64,000 nt of DNA from a bacterium 1XD42-54 (GTDB lineage: Bacteria; Bacillota; Clostridia; Lachnospirales; Lachnospiraceae), in the NCBI GenBank assembly GCA_003612585.1, contig RAZH01000011.1, forward strand, positions 36,349 to 100,348, written 5' to 3'. The notes under the pieces are model-generated. The model worked only from the letters and a program-made list of their open reading frames with translations, did not search any database and was not told the DNA's origin. The position numbers and the translations under genes were made by a program. Positions 41,857 to 50,805 of this stretch are shown piece by piece. Positions within the stretch are counted from its first letter, which is position 1. Every line of letters starts with the position of its first letter.

Positions 41857-43785
41857 TTAAAATTTAAATACCGCAACTCCATACGCCGGCAGATCGTATG
41901 CAAAGGAAAAATCTCTTCCGTCGCATTCCTGCTTTACTGCCTTATAAATGACCGGCTGCTCCTTCCCACTGCCTCCAAACTGCAAATCATCGCTGTTCAG
42001 AATCAGCCGATACTGTTTTCTTCTCGGCACACCCACACGGTAATCCGGTCTTGCCACCGGAGTAAAATTAATCACAAAAAGCAAATTGCTCTTTTTATCC
42101 TCTGAATGACGTACAAAACTGAAAATACTGCGGAAACAGTCATCCGCATTGATCCATTCAAAACCGGACGGATTGGCGTCTGCCTGATACATGGCCGGGT
42201 GTTTCCGGTACAGGGTCAATAAAGCCCGCACATAATTTTGCATCTGCCGGTGCTTTTCCTCCCCCAGCAAATACCAGTCAAGCTCTCTTTCCTCACTCCA
42301 CTCCTGAAGCTGCGCAAAATCCTGCCCCATAAACAAAAGCTTTTTGCCCGGATGCCCGAACAGAAACGAGTAACCTGCTTTGAGATTTGCAAACTTGTCA
42401 TCGTAGAGTCCCGGCATCTTGTTAATCATCGAGCATTTCAGATGCACCACCTCATCATGCGATAAGACGAGCACGTATCGCTCCGAATAAGCATATGTCA
42501 TTGCAAACGTCATCTTATTGTGATTATACTGACGAAAATACGGGTCCAGCTTCATGTACTCGAGAAAATCATGCATCCAGCCCATATTCCACTTCATCGT
42601 AAAACCAAGCCCATCCTCCTCCGGTTTACCTGTAACCTTCGGCCATGCCGTAGATTCCTCCGCGATCATCATCAGTCCAGGATAGCGGCCGGTCATAAGG
42701 CTGTTCAGATGTTTGAAAAACTCAATTGCTTCCAGATTTTTATTTCCGCCGTATTCATTCGCAACCCACTGCCCGTCATTTTTCCCATAATCCAGGTACA
42801 GCATGGACGCCACCGCATCCACGCGCAGCCCATCCACATGAAACTGTTCCACCCAGTAAATCGCATTTGCGATCAGGAAATTTTTCACTTCATTTTTCTT
42901 GTAATCAAATATTTTGGTACCCCAGTCCGGATGCTCCCCTTTGCGCGGGTCCGCATATTCAAACAGACAGGAACCGTCAAACTCAGCCAGACCTTGTGCG
43001 TCCCGCGGGAAATGCGCCGGTACCCAGTCGAGAATCACTCCGATTTTCTTTCTGTGCAGATAATTCACAAAATATGCAAAATCCTCCGGCGTACCGTAAC
43101 GGGATGTCGGCGCATAGTATCCTGTCACCTGATATCCCCAGGAGCCGTCAAACGGATGCTCCGCAATACCGATCAGCTCCACATGCGTATATCCCATCTC
43201 TTTTACATAATCTGCCAGCTCATGCGCAAATTCCCTGTAATTATAATAACCGCTCTCCTCTTCGCCGTGCGGATGGCGTTTCCAGCTTCCCGGATGCACT
43301 TCATAAATAGCCACCGGGCTCCTGTCCTGATCAAACAGACTTCGATTGTCCATCCATACGGTATCGGACCAGCGGATTTTTGAAAGATCTACAACTTTTG
43401 ACGCCGTTCCCGGGCGGAATTCCGCGTGATTGGCAAACGGATCTGCCTTGTAAAGCTTTCTTCCATCCGGTGTAAGAATCAAAAATTTGTACAGATCCCC
43501 CACCCGGGCCTCCGGCACAAACGCTGTATAAATCCCAAGCGGTTCCTGGCGCTGCATCGGATGACTCTGTTCATCCCATTCATTAAAAGAACCAATCAGA
43601 AAAACTTCTTGGGCATGCGGCGCCCACACTGCAAAATGCGTTCCCTGCTTCCCCTGCTGCTTCGTCGGATGCGCGCCAAGCTTTTTAAAAATGTCGTAAT
43701 GCGTTCCCATTCCAAACAGATACTGATCCAGTTCCGTAATGAATCCCGTCTCCGTTTCTTTTCTCGTATTTTCTGCCATACTCAC
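41857..43785 (-). CDS. glgB: 1,4-alpha-glucan branching enzyme
   Basis: 642 residues, GH13. An N-terminal carbohydrate-binding/isoamylase-like domain (GTHFAVWAPHAQEVFLIGSFNEWD) is followed by the barrel. Catalytic residues are seen in GLRVDAVASMLYLDY (nucleophile Asp) and MIAEESTAWP (acid/base Glu), with VLSHDEVVH as the third Asp region, and a C-terminal beta domain. It creates alpha-1,6 branches in glycogen. It is co-transcribed with an alpha-amylase-type enzyme and a TetR regulator, suggesting controlled glycogen or starch handling; no glgA or glgC is near. Confidence 0.95.
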   Translation of the reverse strand: MSMAENTRKETETGFITELDQYLFGMGTHYDIFKKLGAHPTKQQGKQGTHFAVWAPHAQEVFLIGSFNEWDEQSHPMQRQEPLGIYTAFVPEARVGDLYKFLILTPDGRKLYKADPFANHAEFRPGTASKVVDLSKIRWSDTVWMDNRSLFDQDRSPVAIYEVHPGSWKRHPHGEEESGYYNYREFAHELADYVKEMGYTHVELIGIAEHPFDGSWGYQVTGYYAPTSRYGTPEDFAYFVNYLHRKKIGVILDWVPAHFPRDAQGLAEFDGSCLFEYADPRKGEHPDWGTKIFDYKKNEVKNFLIANAIYWVEQFHVDGLRVDAVASMLYLDYGKNDGQWVANEYGGNKNLEAIEFFKHLNSLMTGRYPGLMMIAEESTAWPKVTGKPEEDGLGFTMKWNMGWMHDFLEYMKLDPYFRQYNHNKMTFAMTYAYSERYVLVLSHDEVVHLKCSMINKMPGLYDDKFANLKAGYSFLFGHPGKKLLFMGQDFAQLQEWSEERELDWYLLGEEKHRQMQNYVRALLTLYRKHPAMYQADANPSGFEWINADDCFRSIFSFVRHSEDKKSNLLFVINFTPVARPDYRVGVPRRKQYRLILNSDDLQFGGSGKEQPVIYKAVKQECDGRDFSFAYDLPAYGVAVFKF

Positions 43786-43894
43786 GTCTCCTCGTTTTAC
43801 TTAAAAATATCAGACAATTGCAAAACTCTTTTTCAGGAACGCCGGTTTTCCGGGTGTTTCACAACTGCCTGTTCGAAAACATACTCAGTTCCAA

Positions 43895-45250
43895 TCAGGG
43901 CTTCAAAAGAAGAAGCTCACAGCCCCCTGCCGGAAGCGTCCGGTTCACTCTTCCATTTTCCTGAGAAACCATTTCCCCTGTTTCCAGATTTATTATCTGG
44001 GAAGCCCCCGTTGGAAGCGGAACAGAAAGGTAGGCCTCATTTTCATCATTGTTGGCAAGCACCAGTACACTTTCCTGATCTCCGATTCTCGCATACGCAA
44101 ACTGCCGCGTAGTAAGCAAAAGCTCTCTGTACCGTCCCTCTCCGATCACCGGATGCTCTCTCCTGCATCTTCCAAGGAAAGCAAGATATGACGGAAGCTC
44201 CGGATACGGCGCATGCTTCTCCATTTCCGCTAAAACAATTTGCGGCCTCAGTGCCGGGTCTCCGCCATTCGCCTTTGTGCCTTCCACACCCCACTCGGAA
44301 CCATAATAAACAGAGGGATTCCCGGGCAGCGTATACAACAGCGTGTACACCGGTTTCAGGTGTCGCTTATCATTCAGCTTTGACGCGATACGGTCCACAT
44401 CATGATTATCCACAAAGGAATACAAAACTCTGCCGCGGTATATCCCGCCGTTCTCATCAAACTGCCGCCGGATAGTATGCGCAATCTCAAAATAATTATG
44501 GTCATTGTGCCCGGAAAACAGCCCTTTATGCAGCTCATAATTCGTTACAGAATGAAGCACCTCCGCATTCGCCCAGCGCGCATAATCTCCGTGAATTACC
44601 TCGCCCATCAGCCAGAAATCCTTTTTCTCATTCCCTGTCATCCAGCGCATCTCTTTCATAAAGTCAAAATCAAGACAGTCTGCACAGTCCAGACGGATTC
44701 CGTCAATGTCAAACTCATGAATCCAGAAACGAATCACATCAAACAGATAGTCCTTGACCTCCCGATTTTGCAGGTTCAGATTCACCAGCTCAAAACAGTT
44801 TCTCCATGCCTCATAGCCAAAACCGTCATTGTAAGGGTTATTCCAGCCAAAATTAATCCCTTTATACCATCCGCAATACCTGGAGTTCTCGCGATTCTGC
44901 TGGATATCGCGAAAAGCAAAAAACTCTCTGCCTGTGTGATTGAACACACCGTCCACAACGATCCGCATTCCCAGCTCATGAGCCTGCCGGACAAACTCTT
45001 TCAAGTCCTCATTGTCCCCCAGTCTGCGGTCCACGGTTTTATAATCTCTGGTATCGTACCCATGCGTGGTTGATTCAAACAGAGGTCCGATATAAATCGC
45101 ATCACACCCGAGCGCGCGTACATGCGGAAGCCACTTCTTAAGCTCCTCAAACCGATGTACAATCCCTTCTTCCTTATTCTCAAAAGGCGCGCCGGTCATA
45201 CCCAGCGGATACATATGATAAAAAACTGCATTGTCATACCAAACAGCCAT
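43895..45250 (-). CDS. Alpha-amylase family glycoside hydrolase (GH13)
   Basis: 451 residues, cytoplasmic (no signal peptide). It starts AVWYDNAVFYHMYPLGMTG. Conserved regions are VVDGVFNHTG (region I), DGIRLDCAD (region II, nucleophile Asp), LMGEVIHG (region III, Glu) and SFVDNHDVDR (region IV, Asp). It is of the small intracellular maltogenic/neopullulanase-like type. It probably degrades short alpha-glucans made accessible by or with GlgB. It is 48 bases downstream of a TetR gene and 109 bases upstream of glgB. Confidence 0.92.
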   Translation of the reverse strand: MAVWYDNAVFYHMYPLGMTGAPFENKEEGIVHRFEELKKWLPHVRALGCDAIYIGPLFESTTHGYDTRDYKTVDRRLGDNEDLKEFVRQAHELGMRIVVDGVFNHTGREFFAFRDIQQNRENSRYCGWYKGINFGWNNPYNDGFGYEAWRNCFELVNLNLQNREVKDYLFDVIRFWIHEFDIDGIRLDCADCLDFDFMKEMRWMTGNEKKDFWLMGEVIHGDYARWANAEVLHSVTNYELHKGLFSGHNDHNYFEIAHTIRRQFDENGGIYRGRVLYSFVDNHDVDRIASKLNDKRHLKPVYTLLYTLPGNPSVYYGSEWGVEGTKANGGDPALRPQIVLAEMEKHAPYPELPSYLAFLGRCRREHPVIGEGRYRELLLTTRQFAYARIGDQESVLVLANNDENEAYLSVPLPTGASQIINLETGEMVSQENGRVNRTLPAGGCELLLLKP

Positions 45251-45298
45251 TTTTTCTCCCTTCTAATTACACGTTTCATTTCACAGCGAACAGTGCGC

Positions 45299-45871
45299 TT
45301 ACGTGAATATTCCATACATAAACTGATTCACGAGAGAGGTGATTTTTTCCTCCTCCAGACGCTCCCCTGCATCCGCCTCGCTGTGAAGCAGCAGATAGTG
45401 CGTAAGCGTCCCGATAAATCCGATCGCAAACTGTCTCTGCCTGCCATACATGTTGCCAAGCTGTCCGGAAGCACGCTCAAACGCCTGTACCACGGTCTCA
45501 TAAAATTCTGTGACATACGGTTTTACCGCCTGATAGGCCTCATTCTCCCTGGCGGAATAAAACAAAGCCATCATCAGCATATAAAATTCCCGGTCCCTCT
45601 CAAAAAAATCACAGTATGCCTTCGCCATGTGATACAGAACCGAACGGATGTCCTCTTTTAATTCCGCTGCCGCCCTGACCGCTGCATGCGGCTCCTCAAA
45701 CTTCGTCTCCAGCAGCGTCTTCAGCAGCCCGAGCTTACTGCCAAAGTAGTAATAAAGCGTCGGCTTGGTGATTCCGGCCCGGTCTACAATTTCCTGTACT
45801 CCGACTGCATCATAGCCCTTTGCATAAAACAGTTCCTTCGCGCATTCCATGATACGCATTCTGTTTTCCAT
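45299..45871 (-). CDS. TetR-family regulator of the glucan operon
   Basis: 190 residues from ATG 45871, with GGGGAGG 5 bases upstream; the longer frame to 45928 lacks a site. The helix-turn-helix is RIMECAKELFYAKGYDAVGVQEIVDRAGITKPTLYYYFGSKLGLLK. Its promoter contains a perfect palindrome (45948-45963) that is a likely binding site, so the TetR, amylase and glgB genes form an autoregulated operon. Ligand unknown; a sugar signal is a guess. Confidence 0.9.
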   Translation of the reverse strand: MENRMRIMECAKELFYAKGYDAVGVQEIVDRAGITKPTLYYYFGSKLGLLKTLLETKFEEPHAAVRAAAELKEDIRSVLYHMAKAYCDFFERDREFYMLMMALFYSARENEAYQAVKPYVTEFYETVVQAFERASGQLGNMYGRQRQFAIGFIGTLTHYLLLHSEADAGERLEEEKITSLVNQFMYGIFT

Positions 45872-45945
45872 GAAAGCCTCCCCTCCCGTTATTTTCCCCA
45901 AAGTTTGTCTGTTCATCACTCTTTTCAATGAATTCTAATGCATTT

Positions 45946-45974
45946 ATTATACCGTTCGGTATATCAGATGTCAA
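45946..45974 (-). promoter_or_regulatory. Consensus promoter with TetR palindrome
   Basis: On the minus strand TTGACA (45969-45974), a 17-base spacer and TATAAT (45946-45951), both perfect. The palindrome TATACCGTTCGGTATA (45948-45963) covers the -10 end and most of the spacer. Confidence 0.85.
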
Positions 45975-46016
45975 GTATCAAGCTGTGTCTATCCCTGTGC
46001 CAGCAGAGCACCCTTT

Positions 46017-46206
46017 GCTTCTGAATAGGAATTCGAATATGGCGTACTTGCTCAAAAATCTTCAGATCAATCTCGCGTGCTGTCCTCTCACTAATTACAT
46101 TGTTTTCCGCATTCTGGTTATTTTCCTGGCTGTTGGCAAAGAAATGTTTCACGGTCACTCCCACGCCCGGATTGGACTGCACGTCCCCTGTTACATATGC
46201 GCCCAA
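46017..46206 (-). pseudogene. Fragment of a GH3 beta-glucosidase gene
   Basis: About 63 residues reading GAYVTGDVQSNPGVGVTVKHFFANSQENN then VISERTAREIDLKIFEQV. This is the conserved middle block of large GH3 beta-glucosidases (G-Y--G-QS-PGVG-T-KHF--N-QE-NR---ds-vSER--REIYL--FE). The full enzymes are 700-900 residues. The rest is absent on both sides, so this is a gene remnant. It is unrelated to the intact NagZ-like GH3 gene at 61429. Confidence 0.8.
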
Positions 46207-46252
46207 TTATAGCATATCAATATGAGTACTGTCATACACAAAAATTTATTTG

Positions 46253-46320
46253 AAAAAAGCTGCCTCACAGGAAATCGTTTCATACCATCTGTATCAAAAT
46301 GTTTCCTTTAAGGCAACTTT
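46253..46320 (-). terminator. Terminator of the poly-gamma-glutamate operon
   Basis: On the minus strand AAAG-TGCCT-AGGAAA-type arms pair across a long loop (AAAGTTGCCT near 46311-46320 with AGGCAGCTTT near 46256-46265) and are followed by TTTTTTC. It lies 44 bases past the pgsW stop. Confidence 0.7.
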
Positions 46321-46363
46321 GTTTTACTTTTTTAACTTTTAAATTTACTCTTTGCTTTTACAT

Positions 46364-47440
46364 TTAGATTTCAGCTTTCCATCGCATACGGCCCACAATC
46401 AGAACCGCCAGCATAAGTACAGCTGCAATCACTGATAGCCACAGCGGATACGCGACATCATAATAAACGCCGCCCTCTCCCGGCTCACTCATTGGAACCG
46501 GATCATATGCCAGGCCATTGTCAACTGCCATCTGGCGCATATTCAGCATATTAACAACCGGAACGCCGCGTGCAGCATACTCATACATCAGTCCGCGGTT
46601 TTTCGTTGTCGGAATCTTAGGCGGATCTAGTACAAGCCCCATCGGGAAGTCAAGCGTGTACGCGCTCGTACCACTGTTTGCACTGGCGCCTCCCACGTTT
46701 ACAAAGCAGTCAATCTCCTCGCCGAACAGCTCCAGACGCCTTGCAATGCTCTTTTCAATATCATTGTAATCAATAAACTCAACGCCTGTCTCTGCCGCCA
46801 TCTCAAAGATCAGTTCTCTGGAATCCGGCCAAAGCGCGCTCTCTCCGTAATCATTTGTTCCGCCCGGCGAAACCGCCAGCAGATCAAATGTAATCAGATC
46901 ATTTTCTTCCAGAATGCTCATCATACGGTACACATTAAGCTCCGGTCGCGTCGCGCCATACATAGAAGAGCAGAACGACAAAATCACCTTCACATCCAGA
47001 TCCATTTCTTTTGCCGCACATAACGTCGCGATCAGAAGCCCCGGGAAGGAACCGCTCGTACCAACAGCAACCGTATCGCCCTGATTCAGTCCTGCCTCTT
47101 TAAAATAGCGCACCAGAACCGCCGCAATGTTAGGATCAAGAGACGTCCGTTTTGCATCCTCAATACCCGGCGTGGTCGTCAGCGGCGTCCACTCCGGCCC
47201 GATTAGTCCTGTCTTATTCAGGTCAATATCCTCAATCGGAATATTCTCCTCCTGCACAACCTCCAGCAACACTGCTTCGGCCTGCTGCATACGTTTTGCT
47301 GCAGCAAGCTGCAGCTCCGAATACTCCGTCGGCGTACTTCTGCGCAGCGCCCATGTCAGAAGTACGCCCAAAAAACCAATGACAAGCGCAAGCATCAGAT
47401 ATCCCTGGTGAATTTTTGCATTTGAACCATATTTTCTCAT
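46364..47440 (-). CDS. pgsW: Poly-gamma-glutamate system protein PgsW
   Basis: 358 residues from ATG 47440, which overlaps the pgsC stop (ATGA). One membrane helix at each end (residues 15-33 and about 332-350) enclose a large soluble domain. That domain contains GDTVAVGTSGSFPGLLIAT, SFCSSMYGATRPE and GTNDYGESALWPD, the hallmark stretches of the PgsW family (TIGR04332 as I recall) that co-occurs with PgsB and PgsC in place of PgsA. Its exact role in polymer export is not known. Confidence 0.88.
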   Translation of the reverse strand: MRKYGSNAKIHQGYLMLALVIGFLGVLLTWALRRSTPTEYSELQLAAAKRMQQAEAVLLEVVQEENIPIEDIDLNKTGLIGPEWTPLTTTPGIEDAKRTSLDPNIAAVLVRYFKEAGLNQGDTVAVGTSGSFPGLLIATLCAAKEMDLDVKVILSFCSSMYGATRPELNVYRMMSILEENDLITFDLLAVSPGGTNDYGESALWPDSRELIFEMAAETGVEFIDYNDIEKSIARRLELFGEEIDCFVNVGGASANSGTSAYTLDFPMGLVLDPPKIPTTKNRGLMYEYAARGVPVVNMLNMRQMAVDNGLAYDPVPMSEPGEGGVYYDVAYPLWLSVIAAVLMLAVLIVGRMRWKAEI

Positions 47441-47871
47441 ATACGTACCACCACCGTCAAAATCAGGCGAATCAGGAACGTACTCACCATCGCCATTCCA
47501 AGCGTGCGCACAATTCCCTGTTTGCACATATCATTTGCAAGAAGTCCTGGAATAATGTAACCGATAATACGCAGATCCTGCGAAATGCTGCTGATATAAT
47601 ATGCCTGACTTTCATACAGCCATCCCAGCAAAATGCCGACAATTACCGTTACCATGAAACGCCTGCGCCCATAAAGAATGACCACCTTACTCACCAGCTT
47701 CGTAATGGCATATACGATTACAGAAAGCACAAGCGTCGATAATATGCGATAAGGCTGCTCAATAAAGAAGGCCAGATATCCGGCTGAAACCAGACCCCCG
47801 GTAAAAACACCGAGCAGCTCCGTTGATAAAAATGATAAAATAATACTGAGCGTTATAGCCTGCTGCAACAT
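47437..47871 (-). CDS. pgsC: Poly-gamma-glutamate synthase subunit PgsC/CapC
   Basis: 144 residues, almost entirely hydrophobic with four to five membrane helices, and the conserved TGGLVSAGYLAFF and IGYIIPGLLANDM segments of CapC. It forms the membrane part of the polymerase with PgsB. It overlaps pgsB by 19 bases and pgsW by 4, so the three are translated together. Confidence 0.93.
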   Translation of the reverse strand: MLQQAITLSIILSFLSTELLGVFTGGLVSAGYLAFFIEQPYRILSTLVLSVIVYAITKLVSKVVILYGRRRFMVTVIVGILLGWLYESQAYYISSISQDLRIIGYIIPGLLANDMCKQGIVRTLGMAMVSTFLIRLILTVVVRI

Positions 47872-49007
47872 AGATCCGATCCTCCCAGCGCCTCAAGGGC
47901 TTCTATTATCTGTTTTCCGTCGTTTGCAATATTTCCGATACAGAGCACCGCGCACTCCTTCTTTGAAATGCCGTCCAGCCAGTCCATGGCCGGAACTGCC
48001 AGTTTTTCTGCTGCAATCCCTGTCTTTCGGATAAAATACCGGACCGCCTTGTTCCTGTTTTCTCCCGTCACCACCATACTTGCCCCTTCGCGGGCAAGCT
48101 CCTGAACGAACGGAGCAAACTCCTGCAGCCGGAATTCCCGGTCACTGCGGTTATTAAAAAGCACGTAAACCGGCACCTGCTCTAGCTTATATTTTTCTAC
48201 ATTTCTCCGGAATACTGTGCGTGAAGATTCGATGTCATTCGCGGCAAATGCATTAATAATCAAACATTTACCTACGCGGAAGGGTCCCCGCATACCAATA
48301 TCCGGAAGCGCACGTTTCATCCCCCGGAGCGCTGTCACCCGGTCAATATCTAGCATACGCGCTACACGCAGCGCCAGACGGATATTGTCCTCATATACCG
48401 GATACTCAAAAGATTCTATGTACGCCGGATCAATCGGCTCGTCCATGGCATCTACGCGTTCTGACGTATACGCATCGAACCGCGCGTCATCACATACAAG
48501 AGCTGTGTCTTTTCCAATTGACAGCGCAAGCGTACGAACCGTCTGTGCCTCCGTAGCCCCGATCTCCATCACATGGTCAACGCGGACATTTGTGATCACA
48601 CCAATCGTCGGCTGCACAAGCTCCTCAGCCATCATACGCTGATTTTCCGGATGCAGCGCCATGCATTCTACGACTATAGCCTCTGCCCCATCCATTTTTG
48701 CCTTTTTAATAAACGGAATCTGTTCTCTTATATTTACGGGACGTTTTTTCCGGTATTCCTGTTCCGAACCATCCGGTAAAATCCATGCGGCCTGTGTACC
48801 TGTTGTCTTCGCCCATGTCCGAATACCGGCTTCGCGCAAAATGGCAGCAATCAACCGGGTCACACTCGTCTTTCCACGTGTGCCGTTTACCATGATTCGA
48901 ATCGGAATTCCTTTCAGATTGCGTCTGTGGTACCATTTTTCCATTACTCCCGCAATCAGCATAAGAATACAAAGAATTAAAATGACTGTAACTGTATAAT
49001 TTTTCAT
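47853..49007 (-). CDS. pgsB: Poly-gamma-glutamate synthase PgsB/CapB
   Basis: A 384-residue amide ligase with a Mur-ligase-like fold. An N-terminal membrane helix (4-22) is followed by the P-loop VNGTRGKTSVTR at 40-51, then EAIVVECMALHPE and TNVRVDHVMEIG, typical of CapB. It uses ATP to join glutamate residues through gamma-carboxyl groups at the membrane. A strong hairpin precedes it (49019-49062), separating it from the dipeptidase gene. Confidence 0.95.
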   Translation of the reverse strand: MKNYTVTVILILCILMLIAGVMEKWYHRRNLKGIPIRIMVNGTRGKTSVTRLIAAILREAGIRTWAKTTGTQAAWILPDGSEQEYRKKRPVNIREQIPFIKKAKMDGAEAIVVECMALHPENQRMMAEELVQPTIGVITNVRVDHVMEIGATEAQTVRTLALSIGKDTALVCDDARFDAYTSERVDAMDEPIDPAYIESFEYPVYEDNIRLALRVARMLDIDRVTALRGMKRALPDIGMRGPFRVGKCLIINAFAANDIESSRTVFRRNVEKYKLEQVPVYVLFNNRSDREFRLQEFAPFVQELAREGASMVVTGENRNKAVRYFIRKTGIAAEKLAVPAMDWLDGISKKECAVLCIGNIANDGKQIIEALEALGGSDLCCSRL

Positions 49008-49018
49008 AAGCTTATAGG

Positions 49019-49062
49019 AACGGGGTTTCCGACGGGCCCGTAAGACCCTCGGAAACCCCGTT
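49019..49062 (-). terminator. Intercistronic hairpin before pgsB
   Basis: AACGGGGTTTCCGA pairs perfectly with TCGGAAACCCCGTT. The minus-strand 3' side (TTCCTATAAG) has no clear T run, so it may attenuate or stabilise rather than fully terminate. Confidence 0.65.
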
Positions 49063-49097
49063 TAAATTGTGGTTTAATAAACAGTTTTAAGAATCAA

Positions 49098-50732
49098 TTA
49101 TTTTGCTTCTGTTTCTACTTCTTCCTCAACCGGTTTCATCGGTGCTGCGTTCAGAACTTCTTTGTACCAGTCTGAGTATCCCGGATTTCTGAACTCTACG
49201 ATATCCCACATAAGTCTTCCCATCAGCTCATCGCCGAGGTCAAGCCAAATTTCGTACCACTCTTCAGCGGTCTTGCAAGCGTAATCTGTCAGCTCTGCAA
49301 CAACTGCATCTGTCTCGCCGTTTTCGATTCTAGCTGCCCACTCTTCCTGGAGTTTAGCAACTTCTTCGTACTGAGCTGCCATGCGCTCACTACGACGCTC
49401 TTTGATGATTTCGATTGCATAGTCATAGTTAGATGTAGCTGCCTGCTGTACGTAGGAAGCGATCCACCATCCTGCTGTACGGTCAAGTTTCAGATCGTAA
49501 CGGCTGCCATGGTCATACAGTTCCGGCATAGCTGTCTGAGAAGCCCACAGCGGAGTCAGGAATGTAGAATCCGGAGCGCCATATCCGTGCCATACAAGAC
49601 ATTTAACTTCGTCCGGAAGCCAGCTCTTGATGTTAGCAAGCATTACATAACATGTACGGAACATGTTGATCGGACGGTTCGGGTTGTTGATGTTCAGCGG
49701 GTTGCCATAATCGCCAGCGTATGCTGTCATAGAAACGTCATACTCTGTTCCCTCATAGTAGTCGCCAGCCAGTTCGAAAACATCCTGTACGGACAGTTTC
49801 TCTTCCGGAACTACATAAAGCGGGTATGTTCCTGTAGTAACTTCAACGCCAAGGCTCGGAGCTACAAGATCAATTGCACGCCACTCACGAAGTGAGCAGT
49901 ACTCGTTAGCACACGGACCATAAGCCTGTGCCGGGCTGAATTCTTCGCCAGAATCTGCTGACCAGAGGCCATTCTCTTCTGCAAAGCTCTTCAGGTTCGG
50001 GGAGCACAGATAGTTCTCTGTATCTTCGAAATCAAACTCATTGATACGAGCACGGTTAGCTGCTACAAAGAAAGCATTGTCCGGAATACGAACTGCTGCC
50101 CAGAGATCAAGACCATAAGCCTCGAATACCCAGCACTCATTTCCGTCACAGATGTTGATTGTCTCACCGGAATCTTTCCAGAGATATGTCTCACACAGTT
50201 CACCCATGATTTCAACTGCTTCACGAGCTGTTGAAGCACGCTCAAGAGCGATATCCTGTGCATTCCAGCAGTCGATGATACCATTGTTGCTGCCAAACAG
50301 AACTTCCATAACCTTGTCAGCATGCTCTGTTCCACGGTCATAGCTGAATGTAGACTCACCCATTGCCACACCCTTCTCGTTCAGGAAGGAGTAACGTGAA
50401 TGGAAGTAAGCGTAAGTATCTTCCGGCTGATCGATTTCAGCTACAGCGTAACCATTACCGTAATCTTTTACTTCCGGGAAGTTCGTGAAATCACCGTAGT
50501 TGTGTGAATCAACAACGAGATCACGCTTCATGCCTTCGCCGCCTTTCATAGACGGTGTCAGCCACAGACGGAAGTCTGCACTTGTTGAGTCGTCGTTGTG
50601 TGTTGCGATGGTAGATCCGTCTGTTGTAGCGTCTTTACCTACCAGGAACGTGGTACAAGCACTTGCACTCAGAGAAAGTGCGAGGGCACTTGTCATTACT
50701 GCGATTGGCAGCATGCTCAATCTTTTTTTCAT
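49098..50732 (-). CDS. Exported C69-family dipeptidase
   Basis: 544 residues. A signal peptide (1-25, ending SASA) is followed directly by CTTFLVGKDATTDGSTIATHNDDS. Cys26 is the N-terminal nucleophile of the C69/PepD Ntn-hydrolase family once the leader is removed. Other conserved parts are YAYFHSRYSFLNEKGVAMGEST and ANRARINEFDF. It would act outside the membrane on small peptides. Next to poly-gamma-glutamate synthesis genes it may cleave glutamyl oligomers. The C-terminus is Glu-rich without an anchor. Confidence 0.88.
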   Translation of the reverse strand: MKKRLSMLPIAVMTSALALSLSASACTTFLVGKDATTDGSTIATHNDDSTSADFRLWLTPSMKGGEGMKRDLVVDSHNYGDFTNFPEVKDYGNGYAVAEIDQPEDTYAYFHSRYSFLNEKGVAMGESTFSYDRGTEHADKVMEVLFGSNNGIIDCWNAQDIALERASTAREAVEIMGELCETYLWKDSGETINICDGNECWVFEAYGLDLWAAVRIPDNAFFVAANRARINEFDFEDTENYLCSPNLKSFAEENGLWSADSGEEFSPAQAYGPCANEYCSLREWRAIDLVAPSLGVEVTTGTYPLYVVPEEKLSVQDVFELAGDYYEGTEYDVSMTAYAGDYGNPLNINNPNRPINMFRTCYVMLANIKSWLPDEVKCLVWHGYGAPDSTFLTPLWASQTAMPELYDHGSRYDLKLDRTAGWWIASYVQQAATSNYDYAIEIIKERRSERMAAQYEEVAKLQEEWAARIENGETDAVVAELTDYACKTAEEWYEIWLDLGDELMGRLMWDIVEFRNPGYSDWYKEVLNAAPMKPVEEEVETEAK

Positions 50733-50762
50733 ACTTCTTTCCTCCTAGATTGTTTTTTATAA

Positions 50763-50790
50763 AACAGGCCGGAAGTATCCGCCGGCCTGT
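50763..50790 (-). terminator. Terminator after the M14 deacylase gene
   Basis: On the minus strand ACAGGCCGG pairs with CCGGCCTGT, followed by TTTATAAAAAA. It lies 16 bases past the stop at 50806. Confidence 0.8.
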
Positions 50791-50805
50791 GATATACAGT
50801 ACCGA

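Noticed and set aside
42520..43383. Plus-strand frame of 287 residues opposite glgB
   Set aside because: It is an antisense shadow of the conserved glgB reading frame and shows no domain signature.
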